Origin: Baffinella frigidus
Lineage: Eukaryota > Cryptophyceae > Cryptomonadales > Baffinellaceae
Length of the DNA: 10,969 nucleotides
Reading direction: 5' to 3'
Assembly (NCBI GenBank): GCA_026770585.1
Contig: MU646333.1
Span: forward strand, 604,014 to 614,982
Part shown: piece after piece, positions 1-10,100 of the stretch
Numbering within the stretch: position 1 is the first letter of the stretch
Layout of the letters: the number at the start of each line of letters is the position of its first letter
Position numbers and translations under genes: made by a program
The notes under the pieces: model-generated
Seen by the model: only the letters and a program-made list of their open reading frames with translations
What the model was told of the DNA's origin: nothing
Database searches by the model: none

Positions 1-32
<32 letters not shown>

Positions 33-43
33 GAGAGAGAGAG
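1..43. repeat. Poly-G then GA tract at window start
   Basis: A run of 31 G followed by GAGAGA. A run of this length at the edge may mark a difficult assembly end. Confidence 0.9.
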
Positions 44-74
44 CGACTTGACCCGCGCGAGACCCGCGATCGCC
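44..74 (-). pseudogene. Decayed inverted copy of KAS exon 1 (fragment)
   Basis: Read on the minus strand this gives IAGLARVKSLS, matching the middle of exon 1 ([11 protein letters not shown]). It runs straight into a GA/CT tract at the point where exon 1 has TCTCTC. The window edge follows, so the rest is not visible. Confidence 0.65.
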
Positions 75-185
75 TCGTTCTGGCATCCACCTCTCACGCT
101 CAAGCCAGAATTCTGGGTGCCTAGGCTCTAACGGCACCTACGCTGTAAGGTTATGAGCCTAGATACCCTCAAGGACGCTGACGTC

Positions 186-187
<2 letters not shown>

Positions 188-232
<45 letters not shown>

Positions 233-344
233 GTAAGAGGAAGCGAGTCGGTGATTAACCCTCTGGAGATCGCGGGTTTCGCGCGGGTTAAGTCGCGCTC
301 TCTCTCCCCTCCACCCCCCCTCCCTCTCTCCCTCCCTCTCTCCT

Positions 345-376
<32 letters not shown>
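188..376. repeat. CT microsatellites around an exon 1 copy
   Basis: (CT)n at 188-231 and impure CT/CCT at 297-376. The second provides the pyrimidine tract before exon 1. Confidence 0.9.
236..303 (+). pseudogene. Decayed copy of KAS exon 1
   Basis: The frame reads GSESVINPLEIAGFARVKS, then RSL. This aligns with exon 1 over most of its length. The homology then dissolves into a CT microsatellite (297-376), so the FNDTP end and donor are lost. A CT tract (188-231) lies in front, as for the intact exon. Confidence 0.75.
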
Positions 377-400
377 GCTGATCCCAGAGAGATTGCACAG

Positions 401-485
401 GAGGAAGCGAGTCGGTGATCGACCCTCTGGCCATCGCGGGTTTCGCGCGAGCCAAGTCTCTCGCTACTCTGTTCAACGACACCCC
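401..485 (+). CDS. OXSM: KAS exon 1 of the window (GGSES...FNDTP)
   Basis: The acceptor is the AG at 399-400, after a CT microsatellite that can serve as a pyrimidine tract. The donor is GTGAGT at 486, the best consensus donor in the gene. The first two bases (GA) complete a codon from an unseen upstream exon. The frame reads [17 protein letters not shown], then [12 protein letters not shown], matching the KAS segment after the nucleophile elbow. The last two bases (CC) join the A at 1841 to make Pro (CCA). Three decayed copies lie at 44-74 (minus), 236-303 (plus) and 4173-4206 (minus). Confidence 0.9.
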
Positions 486-3400
486 GTGAGTGCCTCCCGC
501 TCTTTTTCAGAGAGACATATTTCATGCTACCAACACGGCCGCTTTGTATGCACCAACACCGAGGGTGATTTTCGCGCGTATTGGGGAAACCTGACATGTT
601 GGCATTCCACACAGCGGGCAACGAAGGGATTTTCGGCCCACATTGGGCCACCTTTCCGGCACCGTATCCGTAGGAACCAACCCCCATATGTCCCTACGGG
701 TTGCCTACCGTAGGATCCTAGGTCTTATTGCTTAGGGGTTCTTCAAAATCCCTTCAAAGTCCGCTGTGTGGTTCGCCAACTGAGAGTTGGTGCGCTCGAC
801 TAAGCGATGCTGGGCAAACACACGGCATGGCTCCGTGCCTGGTATGGGGTGCCCATACCGTGTTTTTTTGTATAAGTCAATATGATCCTACTGGGCAGGG
901 GTACCTCGCAGGGGCACCTCGCCCCGTGGTGGTAGTCATAACGGGGGCGCTGAAACGTGGAGCGGTCTGGCGGTTGAGGGAGGGTGGCTTTGTTCAGTCG
1001 ATACCTTGGGTGTTCGGCATCGGCATCGCGCGTGTACGCAAACCCTTCCGGGTGAACTAGTTAACTCGGAAAGGCGGCACACACGTCACACAAAACCCTC
1101 CAAGCTGGCCAGATGCATTCCACTGACGACGAACCAACCACGCCAGAATGATCCAGGGAAATCGACGCTTTATCCACGACAGATCTGTCGTGGTTGACTT
1201 AGGAATTCAAGGGTTTTCCCTTGAAAGATGTCAAAAGTGGATGTTTTGATCCCCCTGGCGTGGAAGTAAACCTCTCTCGGTCCTCGGCCCTGACGGATCT
1301 CATAGGAAAACGGTTTTAATTTAAAACCTGTGATTCAATGAAAATTACTACACGAATGCTTTAATATTACTAGTAAAACTCATTATGTGTAGTAAATTTC
1401 ATTGCCATAAAGTTTTATATTAAAACCGTTTCCCTGTGAGATCGGAAGCGTCCCGCCCCTTCGATTCGAAGCGGTGCGGGTTCGTGATGATTCAGGGCTA
1501 CGGGTTCTAACCCCTAAACCCTAAACCTTCCGTAGGGTTCCAAACCCTGAACCCTCCCTCGCCCTCATCCGGGAACAAGTATTTTTCTTTTAAAAAATCT
1601 GCACGAAATTTACTACACGATTTCTTCGGACGTGACCCGTTGTGTAGTAATTTTCATTGCCAGCTTTTAAAAGAAAAATACTTGTTCCCGGATTAGCCCC
1701 CCTCCCTCCCAGGTCCGAAGCACCCCCTTCGATTCGAGGCGGTGCGGTTGCGTGATGCTTTAGGGCGTAGGGTTATAACCCATGAACCTTAAACCATCCG
1801 TAGGGTTGTAAACCCTCCCCCCCCCCCTCCCTCCCAACAGATCTGAAGCGTCGCGCCCCTTCGATTCGAAGCGGTGCGGTTTCGTGATGGGCGAGGGCGC
1901 GGGAGTCCTCTGCCTCGAAGAGTACGAATCCGCGAAACGGTCCCCCCCTCGCTGCTAAACCCTACACCCTAAACCTCAAACCAGACCACACCCTGTCCCA
2001 CCGCCCTGCCCCTGGGATAGAGAGATGCGTGTGGTAGTGAAATTTGCTGGATGTCCATCAAATCGCGCAATCATGGAGGTTCTAGTCCCGAAACCCTCTA
2101 CACCCTTCACTGCGCCGCCCCCCTGTCCCTCCCGAAACCCTCTACACCGTCGACACTGCCCCACCCGAAACCGGAGTCACGGGTGTGACTATGAATACAT
2201 CAACCCTAAACCCTCAACCCGAAACCCGAAACCCTAAACTCCAAACCCTAAACCCTACGCCCTAAACCCTACGCCCTAAACCCCAAACCCTAAACCCTAA
2301 AGACCAAATCCTAAACCCTACACCCTACATCCTGCACTCTACACCCTGCACCTCCTGAAACCCTCAACACCCTCCACCTTCCTCCCGCATCCGTCACCCC
2401 TGGTCCCTATCTCTTAAGTGGCGAGGGGGTCAAAATTGACCTCCAAGAGGTCCTAGGCAGGTCCTAGGGCCCTACGGTAGGGCGTATGGGCCTACTCGCA
2501 ACTTACGGGATACGTGAAAGGATACCCTGCCCGGCGATCCCACTCAACCCTAAAACCTTTTCCTGGAGGGAAACAGGCGCGGTGCGCGAATTTACGCGGA
2601 AATCCGGGGATGGGGGTCAGGGGGGGACGCCAACCACGTGACGGTACCACCAGCCCTCACTGAAAGATCAAATCACTTATGTCCTTCTATCATTCTGGTA
2701 CAAAAAAACGGCAAAAGACGTCGGAATCCGACGGCCCTTGGCCCAAACCGATTCTGGATTTGATCGTGCTGGAAGGGCTGTTGGTAACCCGCCCTCTGGC
2801 TCTGATCGTCCCAACATTCGTAAAGTTGATCAACTTTCCTGACGCTGGTTCTCGCAGCCCTCGCTGAGGTTTCCGATTTAGTGTCGCTTTACAGAGTAGA
2901 GCGACGTTCGAGTCAAAAGTGTAAAGCGACTCCACTAAGTCCGACTTAGTGTCGCTTTACAATTCTGACTCGCAGAACGTCGCTTTATATTGTTTGACTC
3001 GAGAGAGATTCCAGGGCACCGTATGCTCATCCCCGCCCTGCAGTTTCCCTGCAAAACCAAAGCATGTAGAGCGCTGTGCAGAAAAGTTGGTCACGGGAAA
3101 TAATGGAAAATCGAGAAATTGGAGCCATTTTGTCAACTTTTGAGAAATTTAGTACCATGAATTTCTCTCAAGAGGACAAAATGGCTCCAATGTTTCCATT
3201 TCCCCATTTTTCGGTGGCCAACTTCTCTGCACAGCGCTCTACCATGCAGCGTGGAGGCTTTCGTGAGTGGGAATATGTCCAAGAGCTTATAAGAGAAATG
3301 AAACTTGAAACTTTTCAAGAATATCACGACATTTATTTAAAATGGGATGTCTATGGATTGGCTGATGTACCACACGAGGCTACCCAGGCGAACATAATAA

Positions 3401-4077
3401 ATGGGACTTTTAAAGTTTTGTAGGGAAATGATCACGTTACCGACAGCTCAGCGGTCGCTCGGTTATAAATCACTTATGGATAGGCCCTACTTGTACAGCC
3501 CTCGGGTTTTATTCTGTTCGCCTGGTTATCATCGTGTGGTAATCATGAATTTTCGTAAAACATCCATTGATGATTATCAATTAGACCCTTGTCACTGGCC
3601 TTTGGGTGGGGTATTCGGTGCGCGTTCTTGGAGCCATTAGCGCGTTCTTGAAGCCGTTTTCTTCTCACAATTGACCTTTGAATACCGTTTCCTCCTGGTA
3701 AATTGACTTTAAAATACCCCCCCAAAGAGCCCTGCGTGGTATACCGTCCCTGGTCCTCCATACCAGGTACGCGCTAGTGATCCGTAACAAGCTCATAGGG
3801 AAACTCCCGGAAAGTTGGGTAGTTTCCCTATGGAATTAGGTAGGACCTAGCTACCGTAGGTCGTAGGGCTCCTAGGACCTCCTTTCCTACGAGCCCTCGA
3901 CCTACGGTAGGAGGTCCTAGGCAATACCGTAGGCGAAACTACCCTCATTTTCGGGAGTTTGACGACTAAAACACCACGCGCCTCCGTGCATAACACAAAC
4001 ACACGGCATGGTGCATACGCCCGAGGGGGGTCCGCCTTGAGAGAGGGATAGGGAGGGCGAGAAAGAGAGAGCGCGCG

Positions 4078-4127
<50 letters not shown>

Positions 4128-7100
4128 CGCGCGAACGAGAGAGAGGGGGGGAGAGAGAGAGAGAGAGAGAGAGTAGCCAGAGGGTCGATCACCGACTCGC
4201 CCCCCCCCGGGATCGCTCCAGCGCCCCTGAGGGGCGCTCCGCGTGATGCTCGTAGGCTAACGGCCTGAAAATGGGGTAGTTGAGCATACGGCATTGCCTA
4301 GGACCTCCTACCGTAGGCCGAGGGATCCAGGACCAAAAAGTCTTGGCCTACGGTAGGAGGTCCTAGGCAATCCCGTAGGCCTAACTAACCCCATTTTTGG
4401 TCAGGGCGCTCCGCGTGATGCGTGCGGTGCCGTCATCCGCTCTGTTAAGGACTCGTAAGTCGTTTCCAAGTTGACAGATTTTGTGGGTGAGTTGACTTTA
4501 ACAAAATCTCTGGAAACCGTAAAGAGTAGACCGTAACGAGCACCACGCGATCTCATCCCGCCAGGTATTTGTTTTAAATGGTTGGGAGTTCCCCGAACAC
4601 ATGAAAATTACCACACAATTGGTCACGTCCAGGGCTGGACACGACTGATTTGGCCAATTGTGTAGTAAATTTCGTTGATTCAGGGAACTCCAAAGAATTT
4701 AAATCAAATACCTGGCGGGATTAGATCCGTGCATGACACACACACACACACACAATATCATACACGAGCCTCGGTGTTTGGCAAACATTGTTATGGCGCA
4801 GTGCTTGACAAAGAGATGATATGGCATGGGCAGGCGCCCGAGGCGGATGGCTCAGGGGCGCTCCGCGTGAATCGACAATGAAACAATACCAATTGTTGAC
4901 GATTTTGGTACTAAACCGTCAAGTTTTGCTTCATTGTTTCCGTGGACAAGGACAACAGATGTGAAAATGGCTCTATGGCGCAGGCGCTCGAGACGGATGG
5001 GGCAGGGTGATGCGTCACGGGTTTGGGGTTTAGGGTTTAGGGTTTATGTATTCATAGTCACACCCGTGACTCCGGTTTCGGGTGGGGCTGTGTCGACGGT
5101 GTAGAAGGTTTCGGGAGGGACAGGGGGCGGCGCTGTGAAGGGTGAAGAGGAGCCCTGATCCGTACTGCTAAGGACGCGCTAGTGAACCGTAAAGAGGACC
5201 ACGCGCCATGATGCTTGGCAAACACAGAGACAGACACAGACACCGACACAGACACCGACACAGACACAGACACAGTCACAGACACAGACACAGACACAGA
5301 CACAGACACAGACACAGACACTCTCTCTCTCACGCACACACACTCTGCCTCACACACACTATCTACCCCCCCCCCCCCTCTATCTCGGCTGCGCAGTGCT
5401 TGACAAAGAGATGATATGGTCTGGGCAGGCGCCCGAGGCGGATGGATCAGGGGCGCTCCGCGAGATGCGACATTAAAAACATGCCAAATGTTGACGATGT
5501 TGGTACTAAACCGTCAAGCTTCATTGTTTCCGTGGACAACAGATGTGAAAATAGCTCTGTGTTGCAGGCTCCCGAGGCGGATGGGTCAGGGGCGCTCCGC
5601 GTAATGCGTGCGGCGCTCGCCATGGGGGGGCTCACGCCGAGCGAGGTCATAGCTCTGCCTCACTCGGGTTGACTGATCGTGTTCACACCAAACGTTGACG
5701 GGTGTGTACTTCATAACCGGCAAATCAACGCGCGGTCTCCTCATGGTGAGGAGACCAGATTGACTCGGGCAGAGCCGGAGGTCTCTCACCCGAACCAAAC
5801 CACCCTCACCGCCATGCAGACACTACGCACGTAAGCAACGGACTCAATGATGGTGATGCGGATCCCGAGGAGCTTCTGCGCGCCCCTACTGGCCACTTAA
5901 GGGATAGGAAGAGCGCTGCGCACGAAGACGGTCAGCAGTGTGTCAACTTTTGCAGTGTGTCAACTTTTGAGAGTGTGGAGAGGGAGCAGCTGTTGAACAG
6001 CGCCTTGTCCTCCCGCGTCCCCATGTCCACGTCGATCATCCGCGACACTCACCAGTATTCAGTTTGCTTTAGCCCCGGGTCTGCGGGTTCAGGACGCAGT
6101 AGCGTGTGGTGGTGAAAATTAGAGCGGGTCTCTCATGAGTTGACACGATTCGGTAGGAGGTGGAGTTAGAATCCATCGGGAAAATGCGCGTATGAGCGGC
6201 CGACACGGGGTACAGTAAGTGGCACAATGCGTAGCATGTGCGGCGCTGACGCTGGTTGTTTGGCAATAAATTATCAATCTCTCTGACACGATTGAAAGCT
6301 GGGAAATCGAAGCAGGTCCTCGCGACGGTGCAGTTGTTTTCAGCCCCGGGTCTGAACAACAAACCCAGGATGTTCCGGGTTTACGATCCTTGATGGAGAA
6401 GCGTGTGGTGGTGAAATTTACTGGGTACCCATAAAATCGCGCGTGGAACAGCCCCGCCGGCAGGCTCGTGAACGCCCGCGTGACCGGTCACGCGGACGCC
6501 GAAGCCAACTGTCCGAGGTGACTGCCTTGGCGTGTTACCAGGACCTTACGATCCTTGATGGAGAAGCGTGGGGTGGTGAAATTTACTGGGTACCCATAAA
6601 ATCGCGCAATCGTGGATGTTCTAGTGCGGGATCTTGGATGTTTGAATCGCGCAATCATGGATGTTCTAGTCAGCACTATGTTACTGTTACATCGTAAGTT
6701 AACAGAGGTTCCACTTTTGCTTTGAGACGTTCCACTCTCGACTTTTGTCTCGGTGGGCCGCGCTCTTTCCATAAAATCGCGCAATCGTGGATGTTCTAGT
6801 GCGGGATCTTGGATGTTTGAATCGCGCAATCATGGATGTTTTAGTCCGGTTCCACTTTTGCTTTGAGACGTTCCACTCTCGACTTTTGTCTCGGTGGGCC
6901 GCGCTCTTTCCATAAAATCGCGCAATCGTGGTTGTTCTAGTGCGGAATGCGGATGCGGGGGCCTGGTTCACGCAGGTTCAGGTGTGAGGAGTCGCCCTAG
7001 ACTCGCAGGTTATGAGTCTAGGGCAACTTAAGAGAATCATGATGATTGAATAGAACGAGGCTTGGTTCTGAATTGTCGAACGGCGCAGGTGGGGCATGTG

Positions 7101-10100
7101 AAGTGCCATGCGTGCGATAATGCATGGCCCCGAGGCGGGCCTACCAGCGAAGCGACACCCGAGGTGGGCCTATCTGAGGAGGTTCGTAACCTGTATCGTA
7201 TCGCGGCCAGGTGGGGCATGTGACGTCGACTCCTGTGGGGGATGCAGCCGAGGCAACGGGCAAGCAAACGGGATGTTGGCGCTAACTAAAATTAGTCAGG
7301 GCCCTAATTAACCTTCGGCAAAACTCCGATGCCAGTTAGGGGAAACGTTTTCATTATAATTACACATGTTCGGAAATTAGATCTGTTTCGCGCTTGGTCA
7401 GGTGGGGCATGTGAACTGCCATGCGACGTCGACTCCTGTCGGGGATGCTGCCGAGGCCGCAGCGATTACAGGTACAGGAACCACCCCCCATCGTGACTGC
7501 CGCGCGCACCTGCAAGGCCGTTATTAATGCACGGGCTCGCTGCTCCCTCTCCACACTCTCAAAAGTTGACACACTGCAAAAGTTGACACACTGCTGACCG
7601 TCTTCGTGCGCAGCGCTGTTCCTATCCCTTAAGTGACCAGTAGGCTCATACGCCCTACCGTCAGGCCCTAGGACCTGCCTAGGACCTCTTGGCCCTCAAA
7701 TTTGTCGGCATGGCCACTCAAGGGATACGCGTCGGCTCCACTAGTCACGTGGCCGTGCAGGGTCTAGGGTTGCCATTTGCATAGGCTAACGGCCTGAAAA
7801 TGGGGTAGATAGGCATACGGCATTGCCTGGGACCTCCTACCGTAGGCCGAGGGATCCTAGGACCAAAAAGTCTCGGCCTACGGTAGGAGGTCCTAGGCAA
7901 TCCCGTAGGCCTAACTACCCCATTTTCAGGCCGTTACCCTATTAATTTGATCCAGCTCCATTCGTCAGGTTTGCTTCCCCTTACTCATTCCCTGCTCACC
8001 CCAAACCATGAACACTAAACCCTGAACAAAAGTTGACACTACGTACCGCTAAAGTTGACATTTTCTGCGCAGCGCTGTTCCTCGACGCGCCGGCTCCGCT
8101 GGTCACGTCCGCAAAGGGTGCGATCGGACACCTCTTGGGGGCCGCGGGCGCCGTCGAGTCCATCTACACAGGTCAGCATTTTTCGTATAATATATGTATA
8201 GACCTTACAGCTACTTGTATAGCCCTGCATGTTGCCAAAAGGTGCGATCGGACACCTCTTGGGCGCCGCGGGCGCGGTCGAGTCCATCTACACAGGTCTT
8301 ATAATATGTGTATAGACCTTACAACAATATATGCATAGACCTTACGTATAATATATGTATAGACCTTACAACTACTTGTATAGCCCTGCACGTTGCCAAA
8401 AGGTGCGATCGGACACCTCTTGGGCGCCGCAGGCGCCGTCGAGTCCATCTACACAGGTCCGCTCAAAGCGTTTTGAAGCGTGATCAACTTACTACCTACT
8501 ACCGCCTCGATCCTCCGGCCATGCCTCTCAGCTTTCCGCGAGCGTGTCCTGAGATCCCTCATCTTTCCGCGTTCTTTCTCTGATATCAATCAACCCGCCG
8601 TTGCTCTCTCTCTCTCTGAGGCCCTAAACCCCAAACCCCAAACCCCAACCCCAGTGCTGGCGCTGCACCACGCCGTGGTCCCTCCTACAGCGAACCTTGT
8701 CGAGCGATCTTCCGACATCCCTGCCTCGCTCAACATCGTATCCGGCGCCCCCGCCCCCGCCCCAGGTACAGATTACGGCTAGATTTTGAGGAAATTCCAG
8801 AAATTTGAAACCGATTTCCACAAAACCTAGCGTTTACCAGGCATCCCCCCCTCGATCAACATCGTATCCGGCACCCCGCCCTCGCCATTTGACCACTTTG
8901 ACTTTTGACCAGTTATGGTGCACCCCATATCCGGCACTCCGCCCCCGCCCCCGTTATGACTACCACCACGGGGCGAGGTGCCCCTGCGAGGTAACCCTGC
9001 CCAGAAGGATCATATTGACTTATCCATTAAGTGACCAGTAGGCTCATACACCCTACGGTAGGGCCCTGGGACCTGCCTACGGCGAGTAAGGGTGAAAATT
9101 CGCCCTATGGCCACTTAAGGGATACAAAAACACACGGTATGGGCACCCCATACCGTGTGTCAGGCACGGAGCCATGCCGTGTGTTTGCCCAGCACGGGGA
9201 ATGAAGTGAACACCGCGGGGAACAGAGAGGGGGGGCTTCCCGCCATCGCTCAACATCGTTTCTGGCGCGGAAACGATGTTGATAGGCTAACGGCCTGAAA
9301 ATGGGGTAATTAGGCCTACGGGATTGCCTAGGACCTCCTACCGTAGGCCGAGACTTCTTGGTCCTAGGATCCCTCGGCCTACGGTAGGAGGTCCTAGGCA
9401 ATCGCGTATGCCTGACTACCCCATTTTCAGGCCGTTAGCCTATGAATGTTGAGCGGGCCTCCCTTTTCGGTTTCGGGTTTAGGGTTTAGATCCACGGCTC
9501 GAAGCCTGCAATATGCACATGGGGCGTTACGCCGTTATTACTACCACCACGAAAGGGTGGCGCTGTTGAGCTCAACATCGGCTAATCCTGGCTTCCTCCA
9601 GCCAATGGCTCCAACGTCTGCCGAGGCGGGCCTATCCCCGGATAATCCTCACATAGAGGAGCTGTTGAGCTCAACATCGCCCGCGCCCGCTGCAGGTGCG
9701 CCGCGGCCTCTCTCCTTTCCCACACGAGGCTGTCCCTGCGAACAGATGAAAAAAACGTTTTAAAATTTGTGGGGAAACGATCACGTTTCCGTACGGATGT
9801 CCGTACGGAAACGTGATCAAATGCTGACTTGTGGCGTGTTTCCTGGGCAATAATCCAATAATTGACTTATGAATCTGTTTGCATGGATAGCCTCGTGTGG
9901 TCGTGGTGGTAGCAATAACGGTGTAACGCCCCATGTGCATATTGCAGGCTTCCAGCCGTGGATCCAAACCCTAAACCCTGACTCTAAACCCCAAACCCTA
10001 AACTTCAAACCCTAAACCCTCAACTCCAAACCCTTCACCCTAAACCCTAAACCCTACCCCCCCCCGCGCAGGGCTGAAGGCGGCGCTCAACAACTCGTTC

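Larger units (their letters stand above)
8196..8456 (+). repeat. 161-base tandem unit carrying exon 6 core
   Basis: TATAGACCTTACA(A/G)CTACTTG through ACACAGGT repeats at exactly 161 bases. Extra TATAGACCTTAC copies lie at about 8311-8346. Confidence 0.85.

Noticed and set aside
184-687. 167-codon minus-strand open frame
   Set aside because: Made of translated GA/CT tracts and the antisense of exon 1 and its copy.
728-1060. 110-codon plus-strand open frame
   Set aside because: It covers the noncoding inverted module 808-949, and the partner copy at 8945-9195 does not preserve it as an open frame because an element interrupts it.
2690-2935. Minus-strand 81-codon open frame
   Set aside because: No recognised domain. 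It covers palindromic repeats and lies in an intron.
4003-4040. GMVHTPEGG reading that looks like the exon 3-4 boundary
   Set aside because: The sequence belongs to the ACACACGGCATGG repeat module and has no splice context. Exon 3 was found at 2577-2643.
5058-5414. Long open frames of SVSVSV, HRHRHR and TDTDTD repeats on both strands
   Set aside because: Direct translations of the CAGACA minisatellite; no gene signal outside it.
6464-6518. [14 protein letters not shown] frame resembling the KAS YVNAH...GD-EA block
   Set aside because: It lies inside a repeat-flanked insert, lacks the catalytic His and phase does not fit. The clear exon 5 at 7402-7471 explains the block.
6488-6971. Minus-strand frames with repeated RTSTIARF
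   Set aside because: The frames follow the 141-base tandem repeat, change phase between units and resemble no family I know. A noncoding repeat is more likely.
8196-8456. CRISPR-like tandem repeat
   Set aside because: Only two full units with a 161-base period, containing exon sequence, in a eukaryotic gene.
9965-10058. Possible chromosome end from CCCTAAA repeats
   Set aside because: The units are imperfect and internal, with coding exons on both sides, so they are interstitial.
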